Assembly: GCA_030068145.1 (NCBI GenBank)
Contig: JAPJBO010000003.1
Coordinates: forward strand, 746,501-810,500
Length of the DNA stretch: 64,000 nucleotides
Direction of reading: 5' to 3'
Origin: Diplonema papillatum
Taxonomy: Eukaryota; Euglenozoa; Diplonemea; Diplonemida; Diplonemidae
Shown: one piece after another, positions 1 through 10,430 of the stretch
Position numbering within the stretch: position 1 is the stretch's first letter
Layout: every line of letters starts with the position of its first letter
Notes under the pieces: model-generated
Seen by the model: the letters and a program-made list of their open reading frames with translations, nothing else
Database searches by the model: none
Told to the model about the DNA's origin: nothing
Made by a program: the position numbers and the translations under genes

Positions 1-3000
1 ACCTTCGAGGCCGGGTTCCCGACGCATAAGGCGATTCGAGCTGTCTTCCACCTCACCGCTTTCCAGCAACTTAACGCGGTGTTCCGCTTCCCCCGCGCCA
101 TCCCTGGATCCGGTCTGACTGACCGAACCGACACCGCAGCCCTCAAAGCTGTAGTCGCGAAATACCGACTCGCCGACCCGTGCCCCCGCGGACTAGAAGG
201 CAGCCAGAGGGTGGATTTTCTCTGGCTGCGTATCTCGCGGGCGGCGGAGGATTATCTGCTCCAGAAGTCCAAGATTGAGGGTAACCTGGCGGCCTACCGC
301 GGGCGAGGAGAGCGGCGGAGGCTGAGCACCCAGCGCGTGTCCGCGAGGCCGTCCCCGGAAGGTGCGGGGGCCGACACCGCACCTCTGAAGAGAGCCAGGT
401 GTCTTCTCGGGCGCATGCGGGAGTACTCGGCCGCACGAGCCAAATGGGAAGATATGTCCAGCGCCCCGTGCCCGTTGTCGCTCCTGCTCAAAGGGCAGTG
501 GGACAAAATACGGTCGTTTCAAAGCTTCATCCTCCAGCGTACGGACGGGAAATGTGCTTTGCCACTGGTACCGCCATCGGCGAAGGCCGCGCGGGGCCTA
601 TCACACACTATCTCGGACGTGTGCCAGAGCCTGGCCCAGACTACGTTAAATTCGAGGTACCTGGAAATCGCAAGGTGTCAGCGCGAGCTCCGTAACCCTC
701 TGGGTAAAGAGTCGTTTGCTTGGGTGAAGAAGGAGGCGCCGCCGACATTCTATTTTACGAACGGTCGCGACGGGCGACTCACGGCGAACTTGGTGGAAGT
801 TGATGCGACGGTAAGGAGGAAGTGGGACCCCGTGCTACGCATGTATGCCGGGAAGAAGGAACCCGAGTTCGCCCCCTTCCTGCGAGAATATGGTGACTTT
901 ATTGCGCAACACCCGTGCCAACTGGGCCCGATCACGGCCGACCGCCTACGGTCGGTAGCGAGGAAGAAAGGTGTGCAATCGTCATGCGGCGTGGACGGCT
1001 GGCGCATGCGAGAAGTTGCGGCCCTGCCGGACACAATCCTAGAAGGGTTTGCTGCAGTACTGAACGAAGTCGAGGAGACGGGCCTATGGCCCGACGGGGT
1101 TCTTGACGCGCTAGTCACCCTGATTCCCAAGGGAGAGGGAGATGACCCCCTGAAGCTGCGGCCCATCACCGTCTCCAGCGTCGTTTATCGTCTTTGGGCT
1201 AGTGTGCGTCTGCAGGAGGTTCTTGTCTGGCAAGAGCAGTGGATACACGAGTCCCAACATGGCTTCCGGAAAGGCCACTCCTGCGACGACGTCATCATGG
1301 ACATCGCGCTGTCGATAGAGGAATCCCTTATCAACGGAACGCCGCTACATGGGATCGCGCTCGACTTTGCGAAATGTTTTGACCGCGTTCCGCAAGGTTT
1401 GGTACTCGACCTAGTTGAGGCTCTGGGGCTGCATGAGCGTGTGCTGGCGCCTCTGCGCCACGTCTATAAGTACCTCAGACGTCGTTTCAGGTACCCTCTG
1501 GGAGTGGGCGATGAATTCAAGGTCACGAACGGCATCCTCCAAGGCTGCCCTATCTCCGTGGTCCTGATCAACGCCCTTCTGTCCGTGCTCTCGAAAGCCC
1601 TGGTCAGCCGGGCACGAGTGAGTCCGAAGTCCTTTGCTGATGACTTGTACCTTCTCTCGCGACTCGCGAAGCTGCTCCAGGAAGGAATAGATGTCACCGC
1701 GATATTTGGGAATCTGACCGGCCTCGCTCTCAACGAAGGCAAGTGTGCCGCCTTCTCGACGTCGAAAAAAGGCCCCCGTCTCGAGGTTGGAGGCAAGGCG
1801 ATGAAATCGGTGAAGACCGTTAAGGTTCTGGGCGTTCCCCTGGGCACAGAAGGGCCTGTGGACAACGGTAGGTCTGACGCGACCGTGGAAGCCGCAGCCA
1901 GGCTAGAAGCGTCGCCACTGAAGCCGCGCACCAAGTTCCGCGTCATGCAGACGATCGCGGCATCCGCCCACTACGGCGCGGCCTACTGCGCCAACTCGGC
2001 CGGGGGCTTTGCGAACAACTCCGTTCTTCGCACGGCTCTCTCCGCCTGCTTGATTCCTCGCTCAAATCGGGCGAAGAGCCCCCTCGCGACACTTACCCTC
2101 GTTGCGAAGGCGCACTTGTGCGATCCGGCATGCGCCTCCGGGTACAGCTCACTCCGCACCGCCGCGAAGCAATACCAGAAGGAGAGATTTCGGCTGCGAA
2201 TGGATGCCCTCCTTGTATCCGGGGCTGACGCCTCCTTAAAGGGCCCCGTCGGGCTGATATCCAATCTCCTTCGGGAGATACGTTTCCTGCCGGCGAAGCG
2301 GCACAGTTTCGAGCTGCTATCGTTCGAAGGTGCGACCGTGCCCTTCTCCGGGAAGGAGGCACTGCACTTCGTCCGTGAGGGCCTGCGTCTTCGAGCGTGG
2401 CGCTACCTGACGACACAAAGGCAAGGCTATTCGGGTATCGAGAGGGGGGTGGATGTGCGCCTGTTGAACAGACTGTGGCAGAACCGCGCGACGGGGGACA
2501 GGCTCAGCTTTGCAATCCGCAAATGCATCGCAGGAGCGGTGTACTCTCGCGAGTGGTGCAACAGAAGATGGGGAACGGGTGACGGCGTATGCGAGTTCTG
2601 CGACGGTGGGACTCCGGGGACCCTGCTACACTATTTCTGGGAATGCCCGGGACCAGGGGGCAGGTGGGTCAATCTACACTGCCGACTCGACGTCGCAGGA
2701 GTGGCGGCACAGAATATGCCCCTATGCCTGAGCACACGGGGGATTCCCCCCATCGGAACCCCGCCGGTACTCGTGGAGAGGGTCCAGAAGCTGATCGGGA
2801 CCATCTCCATCGAGATGGCGCAAGCGCAGCACAATATCGCGACGACGCGCCCCTGGGAGCTTGCCTCCGCCGCGGCAGGGAGATATGACGTTGAGCTGGC
2901 AAGGGACAGCCGTGAGCTCCTCACGAAGCAGATTGGGACGCGCTTCGCGGCGTCGCTAGTCTACTGGCTAAGGAATCTACGTTGGGTCAACACCCCCCCT

Positions 3001-3570
3001 CTCCCCACGACCGGCGTGGAACTCGCTTTGGATTTTGAGGCCTACACGCGATCCAAGCTGCCTGGGGAAACGTTTGCCGAAAAAGGGTTGCAGATAGGAT
3101 ATCTAGCACGAGCCATCAACGACCTAAGCTTTGCTGACACGGGGGCCTCAGCCTTCCCCGGGAAGTGGAGACAGGGTGTATGCTCTTTACGCTGCCTGGG
3201 TGCGCCGGCAATGCCGGGATTCTCACACCGTCCACGTTTTGCAGCTGGACGGAGGACAGAGCTGATGTTAAACGGCATAGAAGCAGTATGCTCCAAAGAC
3301 AGGTGGAACGACGCCAAACCCGTGTACCCTCAGGACGTAGCTTTCGCTAATTGGAAGCTGAAGTTTCCCATCAAGGTGTTTGCCGCCGCCGTAGGCCGCG
3401 CAGTCGCGAGGAAGAAGAGGGCCCGCAGCGCTACAAGGCGGCGATCCCCCGCGAGACGAGCTCACCCGCCGGCCAGAGCGCCCGCTGCAGCACCAACTCC
3501 GGTGCTACCACTCACTGTAGCAGAGCCGCGACCTGCGGCGCGCCTCCGGAGCGACTTACGCCCGCCGTAG
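1..3570 (+). CDS. LINE-A reverse transcriptase polyprotein, 5' end outside window
   Basis: The frame is open from base 1 to the TAG at 3568-3570, so about 1189 residues are visible and the N terminus lies to the left. The first residues (FPTHK, bases 16-30) resemble the end of an APE-type endonuclease with its catalytic His. The reverse transcriptase follows: a fingers block (ITVSSVVYRLWA), motif A LDFAKCFD with Asp at 1363, motif B GILQGCPIS near 1531, and motif C FADD at 1633-1644. A knuckle C-x2-C-x9-H-x4-C starts at 2590, and the block ELALDFE lies near 3018-3040. The C terminus is Arg/Pro/Ala-rich. No RNase H is visible. The RT is uninterrupted, so the copy may be recent. It differs from LINE-B, C and D in lacking the C-terminal CC/HH module. 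The RT assignment is firm; the endonuclease remnant is inferred. Confidence 0.93.
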   Translation, partial: TFEAGFPTHKAIRAVFHLTAFQQLNAVFRFPRAIPGSGLTDRTDTAALKAVVAKYRLADPCPRGLEGSQRVDFLWLRISRAAEDYLLQKSKIEGNLAAYRGRGERRRLSTQRVSARPSPEGAGADTAPLKRARCLLGRMREYSAARAKWEDMSSAPCPLSLLLKGQWDKIRSFQSFILQRTDGKCALPLVPPSAKAARGLSHTISDVCQSLAQTTLNSRYLEIARCQRELRNPLGKESFAWVKKEAPPTFYFTNGRDGRLTANLVEVDATVRRKWDPVLRMYAGKKEPEFAPFLREYGDFIAQHPCQLGPITADRLRSVARKKGVQSSCGVDGWRMREVAALPDTILEGFAAVLNEVEETGLWPDGVLDALVTLIPKGEGDDPLKLRPITVSSVVYRLWASVRLQEVLVWQEQWIHESQHGFRKGHSCDDVIMDIALSIEESLINGTPLHGIALDFAKCFDRVPQGLVLDLVEALGLHERVLAPLRHVYKYLRRRFRYPLGVGDEFKVTNGILQGCPISVVLINALLSVLSKALVSRARVSPKSFADDLYLLSRLAKLLQEGIDVTAIFGNLTGLALNEGKCAAFSTSKKGPRLEVGGKAMKSVKTVKVLGVPLGTEGPVDNGRSDATVEAAARLEASPLKPRTKFRVMQTIAASAHYGAAYCANSAGGFANNSVLRTALSACLIPRSNRAKSPLATLTLVAKAHLCDPACASGYSSLRTAAKQYQKERFRLRMDALLVSGADASLKGPVGLISNLLREIRFLPAKRHSFELLSFEGATVPFSGKEALHFVREGLRLRAWRYLTTQRQGYSGIERGVDVRLLNRLWQNRATGDRLSFAIRKCIAGAVYSREWCNRRWGTGDGVCEFCDGGTPGTLLHYFWECPGPGGRWVNLHCRLDVAGVAAQNMPLCLSTRGIPPIGTPPVLVERVQKLIGTISIEMAQAQHNIATTRPWELASAAAGRYDVELARDSRELLTKQIGTRFAASLVYWLRNLRWVNTPPLPTTGVELALDFEAYTRSKLPGETFAEKGLQIGYLARAINDLSFADTGASAFPGKWRQGVCSLRCLGAPAMPGFSHRPRFAAGRRTELMLNGIEAVCSKDRWNDAKPVYPQDVAFANWKLKFPIKVFAAAVGRAVARKKRARSATRRRSPARRAHPPARAPAAAPTPVLPLTVAEPRPAARLRSDLRPP

Positions 3571-3657
3571 CAGTGCGAAGAGAAGTGAGGAGACCGGAAA
3601 CTCCCCGGAGAGATGGTCCCTGCACTCTAACTCGTCTCTCTCTCTCTCTCCCTTCTT
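3571..3657 (+). repeat. LINE-A 3' UTR ending in (TC)n
   Basis: A short 3' UTR runs from the stop to a (CT)n tract at about 3632-3653. The same UTR followed by a longer (TC)n tract recurs at 22515-22637, so the dinucleotide tract marks the LINE-A 3' terminus, as its tail or its target. Confidence 0.8.
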
Positions 3658-3659
3658 TG

Positions 3660-4019
3660 CTTCAGGTGCAAAAATGTGCTAGCGCACACGAAACAACAGG
3701 TAAGATGCGGGGTGTATGCTACTTTCAACAAGGACTGACCCGGTTTGTTTGTTCTGTAGCATCATTGATCATTGATGATGAGCACTCGTTTCATGTTATC
3801 ATGTACTTCATGACGAGGTTTACTTGGCGAGGTGCTACCGCATTCAGTCTCGCATCATGTGGAATCGGTCGTGGTCACGACTGGGTAGGTGACTGCACCC
3901 TTGCTTTCCGTTTGTAGCAAGTTTCAACAACTAATCCCTCCCCCCATAGAGAAAGAAGACCTACTCTACGGCACCAGAAAGTCCAAAACCCCCATGGTAA
4001 AGAAAGTAGAAGGAGAAAA
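3660..4019. other. Spacer without recognisable genes
   Basis: The short frames here are not convincing. The tract CTTTGCTTCAG at 3655-3665 looks like a 3' splice site, but no credible exon follows. Confidence 0.4.
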
Positions 4020-4150
4020 AAGAAGTTGTCGACAACGAAAGAAAGAAAAGAACAGAAAATAAGACTCTGCATTCCGCGAAGAAGACTTGATGCTAGCATC
4101 AAACACATGAGAAGCAAGTAGCGCCTGAACACGAAACTAAGATTTTCCCC
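4020..4150 (+). repeat. Dispersed repeat with GATGCTAGCATC core, copy 1
   Basis: A TGTCGACAACGAAAGAAA block leads into ACTCTGCATTC, then the palindrome GATGCTAGCATC, then CGAAACTAAGATT and a C run. Related copies lie at about 5764-5846, 6030-6152, 6545-6637, 6745-6870 and 21140-21200. No coding potential is seen. It is an abundant short repeat of unknown class. Confidence 0.65.
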
Positions 4151-4610
4151 CTTTTACCCCTGCAAACCCGTGAATAGGTTCTACGGGAGTATCTGGCAAC
4201 CGCTGCTTAGCAGTGTCTCATGTACTTAAAAGAACTCAATGCTTAACAAGCGGAAGAAGGCGAAGGCGACCACACCCGAGTCAGGGGTGCAACGAAGAAA
4301 GAGGAAGGCCCTCAAAGCAAGCAACTACCAGAAACGTCCGACGTCCCCAAGCACTCCAGTGCCCTCGAGAGTGAAAGACGTGCAAGCCTGTCCGCACCTG
4401 TGCCCCTCCACGCAATCGGCGGTGTCTTCGGACAGCACCTCGTGATGTTCGCATCACAAAACAAAGCAGACAGTGAAATGGTCGTTACCTGGTCGGGTTT
4501 CGCTCACGACCGTTTCCTGAACAATCCTTCACTAAATCCGCGGTTAGAGAACCTGGCCTCAGTGGTGCAAGCACCACGCGCTCTTCAAACCCAAGAAACA
4601 TTTTCCCCCC
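4151..4610 (+). mobile_element. Internally deleted LINE-D copy
   Basis: The first about 58 bases match the segment preceding the LINE-D ORF at 33088. An abrupt jump then leads to the LINE-D C-terminal coding region (4239-4445, matching the Lys/Arg/Pro-rich tail of the 33155-36877 protein) and to the LINE-D 3' UTR, which ends in AACATTTTCCCCCC. The RT, knuckle and Cys/His parts are all missing. It looks like a non-autonomous deletion derivative that keeps both termini. Confidence 0.8.
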
Positions 4611-4839
4611 AGGCCGCCTCAGCCGCCAGACGGCTCTTCCCGCTGACACTTGCTCGAAACAAGTTCGCCCTTTCCGCCGAGCTTCTGCGCTTCTTGAAGC
4701 TCCTGCGAAGTATGCCTCTCGACTCGTTGTTTGCTCAACTGAAACCAAGGTGGGTGGGGAAGACGGTGGCAAACGTAAATGACTTAATTACGAAAGCCAA
4801 CGCTGATCGAACCCGCAGCTGCAGAACATCTGAGGTACG

Positions 4840-7242
4840 ATGGCCTCCGCGTTCAAAAAACGTACGATGCCCGCCTTCACCTCCGTGATGCGGAAGGCGG
4901 AAGAGTTTCGCCGACTGATCCAGGGCCACAACCCGGACCTCAACCGCGAGGAGTGTTTCCTGCAGAATAACAACAAAGCGAAACCCCCGAAGGTCTTTGT
5001 GGCAAGAGGGCCTTCTTTTAGCGCCTGCCGGTTGCAAGTCCGTTCCCTTGCTTCCGTCACACGAAGATCGAAGGAGTAGTAGGTGGAAGCAGAAGGAAGC
5101 CCATTGGACCATCGCAGCGGGCTTGGCATCAGTCGACCCTGGGTATCAAAGAAAAATAAACGAAGGAAGTTACCAGGCGTCGAGAGGCATTAAGCAGGCG
5201 TGGACAAATATAGTGAACGGTCGACTGCCGTGCCTCAACACTCTGTCTGCATTCTCGCCTTATAGGCAATCGCACGGTGTCGTTCCCTTGTGCAGTGTCT
5301 ATATCCGGTTTTGCGAACGTACCCAATTACACTCACAGCCGAGCTTCTATTCGAGCAGGAAGACGGCGAGTCACCTGCGAATGGTACCGGCGACGAAGAG
5401 TCCGGCCTGGTCATCAACCAGCAGAGCAACGACGACCCGCTGATCGGCAGTGCGTATCTCCGGACCTCGGCCGTCGCCAAGGGTCGGAAGCTGCTGGCGG
5501 CCGGGGCCGTCCAGGACCTGCACCTGATGCTGTCCATTCTCGGCTTCTCTACCGCCTCTTTCATCTCGCACCACTGGGCGTCCATTCTCCCGACTCAGCC
5601 TGCGGCTCTAGCCAACATGGTATGCGCCCTCTTCTGCGTTGTCTCGACCCCTTTTCAAGACCCCGCAAAGCAGGCCGTATGCAGCCCACATCAAAACTGC
5701 AGAACTATCCCTTCCTCCTGCCTACCTCTTTCAATTTTGCATCCCCCTTTCCTAGACAACATCTTCCTCGAAGAAGACCTGATGCTAGCATCAACCATGC
5801 ATGAGAGGCAGTGCTCTGCCTAAACATTAAACAAGGATTTTCCCCCTGGCTCTTTTTCGGAAAGATCGGAGTGATGTAGACCGACGATGGTAACCTCTTG
5901 GTGTCGGTCGCAACATTTAAGACTAGCCGTAGTTAAAGTGTGTAGTCTCCCTCATATCACTCGCCTCCCAGCCTCAATGGTCAACCGGAGACCCTAAAAC
6001 ACAACACAAACCTCTAAACCACAATGAACGCTAGAAAAAGTGAAGAAAAGCCAGCCAAAGCTCTGCCTTCCCGTGAAGGGGACTCGATGCTAGCATCAAA
6101 CAGACGTGAGAGGCAAGATTCTGCGTGAAACGCGAAACTAAGATTCTCCCCCCCCCGAAACCGGATCCCAACGACAAACGACCCCACGCAGCTGGCGACA
6201 GTGTTCATGGAGATGCACAGCACGCTGCCATCCGACACCTTTTTGATAGACAAGCAAGCTTGTTACCATAAAATACTCGAGGAACTGCCTTGTGCTCATT
6301 TCGAAGGAGGCTAGAGGGGGGAGAAAACAATACAACTACAAAGTGGGTCTTTATTGTTGAACGCTTACGCCGGCCACTAAACCCAGATTTACCTGTGTTT
6401 CGTGTGGGCTACAGCACTTTTACCTCCTTTGATCTATCGCAACTGGCAGTCTCCTCGAGCATTTCCGACAAAGCAGGTGCTTATACAAAAAAACATGACT
6501 GGGCCGCTAAGTACGTCGTCTCTGGGCAAATGGGGGGAAACGGCACAATCGACGCACCCTTTCTCGAGGGAAGGAAACTTGATGCCAACATCAAACATAA
6601 GATTCTGCCTGAAACGCGAAACTAAGATTCTCCCCCGAAACCGGATCCCACCCCCCACACAGCTGACGACAGTGTTCATGGAGATGCACACGCAGTTCTC
6701 GCTGCCGTTTGCGACCTCCGGCCACGTGTTTCCTGCTGGAGCCGACGCTGGTCGTCGACAACGAAAGAAAAAAGTGAAAAAAAACGCGCCAACACTCTGC
6801 ATTCCCGCGAAGGAAACTTGATGCCAGCTCAAACACACGTGAGAGGCAAGATTCTGCCCCCCGAAACCGGATCCCACCCCCCACACAGCTGACGACAGTG
6901 TTCATGGAGATGCACACGCAGTTCTCGCTGCCGTTTGCAACCTCCGGCCACGTGTTTCCCGCTGGAGCCGACGCGTCCCCGCGCATCACGTCGGAGAAAA
7001 TCGCGGCGAAGCTAGCCGGGTACAGCAGGCTGCTGAGCCAGTGGAAGCAAAGCAGCGGCTTCACCCAGGAAGCCGAGGCCATATTGAGCAACCCTCTGCG
7101 CCTCGTGACGCCGACGCAGTCGCACCTGGTGCTGGTGCCGATCGTGCTGGCCCAGGTGCTTACCGCGGCCGCAAACTACCGTGAGGCCCGCGCCCCCGAG
7201 CTGGCCGTGCTGTCCGCGCTGCTGTTGCTCGACCTGAACCTG
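4840..7242 (+). CDS. Three-exon gene of unknown function (exons 4840-4992, 5359-5619, 6889-7242)
   Basis: The proposed start is ATG 4840 (MASAFKKRTMPAF). Exon 1 ends before GT at 4993. Exon 2 starts after the AG at 5357-5358 and ends before GTATGC at 5620. Exon 3 starts after CACACAG at 6888 and ends before GTTTGT at 7243. All junctions fall between codons, and the join is 256 codons without a stop. Exon 2 is acidic (EDGESPANGTGDEE) and then helical. Exon 3 is Ala/Leu-rich and helical. I recognise no family. The gene continues downstream; the exon at 13495 or 13516 would also join in phase, so this could be the 5' part of the uL1-domain gene. The start of exon 3 is duplicated upstream. A TIR-B element begins 28 bases after the last donor. 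The exons look coding; the linkage is inferred. Confidence 0.5.
5764..5846 (+). repeat. GATGCTAGCATC repeat, copy 2
   Basis: It carries the same core palindrome and flanks as the copy at 4020-4150 and lies in the proposed intron between exons 2 and 3 of the unknown gene. Confidence 0.6.
6030..6978 (+). repeat. Triplicated block: GATGC repeat plus 5' part of exon 3
   Basis: Three segments (about 6158-6245, 6635-6743, 6870-6978) carry the CACACAG-type acceptor followed by the start of exon 3 (TGTTCATGGAGATGCACA). The first is the most diverged; the other two are nearly identical for about 105 bases. Each is preceded by a GATGC-type repeat (6030-6152, 6545-6637, 6745-6870). Only the third runs on into the full exon. 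This is a local segmental duplication that left two decoy 3' splice sites upstream of the real one. Confidence 0.75.
6276..6495 (-). mobile_element. TIR-A element, full length, reverse orientation
   Basis: This is one of the most frequent short elements here. Read on its sense strand it begins with a T-rich leader and TGTATAAGCACCTGC, then AAATACTTGAGGAGGCTGCC, and ends GGCAGTCCCTCGAGTATTTT. The last block is an imperfect inverted repeat of the AAATACTTGAGG block. It is about 215 bases long with no ORF. It lies between exon-3 duplication units 1 and 2. Confidence 0.8.
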
Positions 7243-7270
7243 GTTTGTAACTGCTTTTTTCTCATTATTG

Positions 7271-8900
7271 TCTACATAATCGCCACCTTGGAGGGAGATG
7301 CTTGACAAAAGCTGCCAGACAAACAACCGAAGGGATCCCAAGTGCTGTAACTATCATACATGTAACCCCCGACAAATTTGTCGGGGGAAATCGGGGGAAA
7401 TCGGGGGCTAAACCCCCCCCCGATTTTTAAAATCGGGGGAAATCTGGGGGGTTTCACTGTAGTGCACCGGCTGGGAAAAGGGGTTTTCGGCCCATTGGCA
7501 TGACTACCAATTGAAAGGCTGAGAAAGAAAATAGAAATTTTGAGAAATGGCGAACGAACGGAAAAAAGAAATGTTAGCCGAGGCACGTCTTGTGCGACCC
7601 GGTCAGCTTTTGCGGCTGCTTTGCGAGTATTTCGCTCAACGCCCGCGCTTTCTTGACAACTGCCGGTTGGCATTCGGACTGCTTTTAGTTGCGCGGGCTT
7701 TCGGTTTGACGCTGCGCTGCTTCCTTGTCGTGTCTTCGATAGGCACCAGCTTCTTCTTTTTAGCACTCTTATTTCTGCGGGGCCGTCCTGCTGCCTTCCG
7801 AGGTGGTGAAGCAGCATGCGGAGTTTTGTTCAGCCAACGGCTTTCTGCTGAAGAACAAGGAAATCCGGGACGGGCTAAACAGGCGGCGGCTACGATGAAG
7901 ATGTTGTTATCTTCGACAGTTAGTGCACAGCTGTCCGATCGAAGTTCGACTTCGGCGCACTGGTCAAAGCATACCCAGAAGAACCCTGAAGAGGGCCTAT
8001 ACAGAGCACCCGAATTACGGCATCTTCATCAGTCTTCGGTTCCTTTACCCAGCAATGGTCCTCCTTGAGCGAACCAGACGGTGCCTCTATCGAGGCAATG
8101 TGTGCTCTGTTTGCCGCGAGCTTCGCCGGTCAGTGCTACACTGACAAGCACCCGCGGTACAGTCCACGACTATTGTGCATCCTACACCGGGGTGCATCCG
8201 GCACTGCAGTGCTTCGCTAAAATGTGTCTCAAGCTTTCACCGACTGACACACGTGGACGGCCTTCAGTACACTGAACATACTCGGAGAGAATAAAAGACG
8301 CCGCCGGTTGAAGCCGGTGATCATCGCAATGCGCGGCACTGATGCGATGTCGCAGGTGGGATTCGCGAAGATGGTTGAGTATCTTCAGAGGAGTCGGACT
8401 TGGTGAGTAGGTGTCATGGCCCGTGAGAAATAGCCGGAGAAAAATTATTCTGAGAGTATCCCAGTTTCGAAACACGTCGACATAGTTATTTAATGCGATG
8501 TATGCACTTGGTTTCCCATCTCTTTGCCTTGCAGACAGGTAGAGTCCAACTATAATATCCCCGATTTCCCCCGATTTCCCCCGATTTTCCACCCATTTCC
8601 CCCGATTTCCTTACCGAGTTTCCCCCGATTCCCCCGATTTCCCCCCGATTTCTGCTGAGCCATCAGACCCCCGATTTTCCCCGATTTCCCCCGACAAATT
8701 GGTCGGAGGTTACATGTATGAACTGCCAAACCACGTGTTGAACGGACGTGAGGTCATGAGCAGAGTCCTGAGTGAGAAAACAACCCACGGTGGTGTAAGC
8801 GAAGAACGTATTTGCCCCTCTACCTCTATATTTTCTCCCTTCCATTCGGAGTCAGCTAATGCAGGGAATAGTTGACTACACTTCTCTTGAGTCTGTGCCA
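7271..8900 (+). mobile_element. TIR-B element split by a nested transposon
   Basis: Left part 7271-7354 and right part 8721 to about 8900 together match the uninterrupted TIR-B copies at 62942-63236 and 51464-51728: TACATAAGCGCC leader, AAATGCTCGACGATGCTGCC, CCAAGTGCTGTAACTACC, CACGTGTTGAACGGACGTGA, TCTACCTCTATATTT. The nested element sits after GTAACTA of the TIR-B consensus. Confidence 0.8.
7355..8720. mobile_element. Nested TIR transposon, 1366 bp, with G-rich termini
   Basis: The ends are exact inverts (CATACATGTAAC and GTTACATGTATG), and the similarity continues inward for about 42 bases through CCGAC-AATTTGTCGG into repeated GGGGGAAATC units. Comparison with intact TIR-B gives a probable 6-bp target duplication derived from AACTAC (AACTAT left, AACTGC right). 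The interior (7540-8550) holds only broken frames, for example VVKQHAEFCSANGFLLKNKE near 7810, so it is a decayed or non-autonomous copy. The superfamily is not assigned. Confidence 0.75.
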
Positions 8901-9229
8901 CCCACGATAGCGGACGCAGCCTAAAGCATGGCCGGCTCCCCCCCCCTTCATGAGAAAAGGCGAAGAGTAAGAATACCTTTTTCCATCTGTTTTGTAAACA
9001 AAAAAAACACACTTTCGTGCAGATCCGGTCGTTGGTCGACGAGAAGCCCACGTTGCGGGAGGCACTCGACCACATCGTTACCCTGCCGAATTTTTCCGGC
9101 TACCGACCTATTTTGCGGTGGCTCGACGGCTCGTGACCGGACAAGGTCTCCCCTCCGAAGCGCCTCCGACGAGAAGGCCATGCCTGCAGATAACAAGCGG
9201 CGTCCGTGTCCATGGTGCAAGTGAGGGTG
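8901..9229. other. Spacer without recognisable features
   Basis: Overlapping short ORFs on both strands look like chance. I see no convincing gene or repeat. Confidence 0.3.
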
Positions 9230-10430
9230 GACTGACGCATTTCACACATTTTCGTGGGATGCGGTGAACCATCAACGCTGGTACACCTGCAATCGACGGC
9301 CAAGTATAACCGTAAGGTCAAAGCCAAGTATTGCCTGCGAGATGCAGCGAGTCAGCATCATCAGGACAGTGTGCATACGGACGACAAGCCGACGTCCAGG
9401 GTGTGCGTCCTGTGAAGATCCTACACCTTTTCAACGATACTGTGCCAAGTGTGGTTCAGACAACAAGCCGACGTCCACGGTGCTGTTCAGATGAATCGGC
9501 ACCTTTTGCGAAAGGCAGTGAGCCATCATCGATAAGACACCTGCTGCTAGGAGAAACAACTCGCCACCTGACTGGTTTCAAGTGGTTTGCGCGCGCTCGT
9601 GCCGCAGCTCCTCTGTGCACAAATGGGGGGTACTTGAGCCGGTCCATCCCCTCGTTATAGACCGTGATAGACCGAAGAATATAGCAGCTGCATCGAATTC
9701 GATGCAGCTCTAGGGACTAGGGATGGACCTGATAGACCGTGGTGGACCGTGATTCACTGTGATTAACAGCGGCATGCACTTCGATGCAGTTTCAAGAGAT
9801 AGGGACGGACCGGCTCAGTACTGCAATCATGCAGACACGCCGGCGTCCCCGGTGCACGCTGCTGTTTAAGATGAACCGATAGCTTTTGACGGATGCAAGG
9901 AGCCAGCATCGATAGGACACCTGCAGTCGACAACATTGCCAAGTCTGCCTACAGACAATGTCCGGCACCTTTTGCGGGATGCAGTGAGCCAGCATCGATA
10001 GGACACCTGCAGTCGACAACATTGCCAAGTCTGCCTACAGACAATGTCAAGATGAACCGGCACCTTTTGCGGGATGCAGTGAGCCAGCATCGACAGGACA
10101 CCTGCAGTTGACAGCATTGCCAAGTGTGCCTTCAGACAACAAGTCAACGTCCACGGCGCGCGTGCTGTTGAGAGATGTCAAGATGAACCAGCACCTCTTA
10201 CGGGATGCAGTAAACTATCATCAATCAAGGACACCTGCTGTCGACCGTAAAGCCAAGTGTGCCTGCAGACAATCCGCAGTGTAAGTGCTGTTAAGATGAA
10301 CCGGCACCTTTTGCGGGATGCATTGAGTTACTATCAATAAGACACCTGCACTCGACGATGCCTAGCATGCTTGCCTACAACAAGCCGATGCCCACTGCGC
10401 GCGTGCTGTTACAATGGGCGGCACCTTTTG
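9230..10430 (+). repeat. Degenerate minisatellite, about 90-120 bp units
   Basis: At least seven imperfect units carry GATGAACCGGCACCTTTTGC, then GGGATGCAGTGAGCCAGCAT, ACACCTGCAGTCGACA and GCCAAGTNTGCCTACAGACAA. The best units lie between 9870 and 10150. A TG element (9635-9817) is inserted in the array, so the array is older than that insertion. ORFs inside it are by-products. Confidence 0.8.
9635..9817. mobile_element. TG element (short TIR transposon), copy 1
   Basis: It begins TGAGCCGGTCCATCCC and ends GGGACGGACCGGCTCA, inverted repeats with one mismatch. It is flanked by the perfect 5-bp direct repeat GTACT (9630-9634 and 9818-9822). The interior carries GTGATAGACCGTGGTGGACC motifs like the decamer arrays of the 51745-59309 element. 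It is the reverse complement in layout of the 23725-23904 copy. Confidence 0.9.

Noticed and set aside
7547-8068. 173-codon plus-strand ORF in the nested transposon as an intact transposase
   Set aside because: Composition is uneven, coding-like pieces lie in different frames and no catalytic motif is visible; treated as decayed interior.
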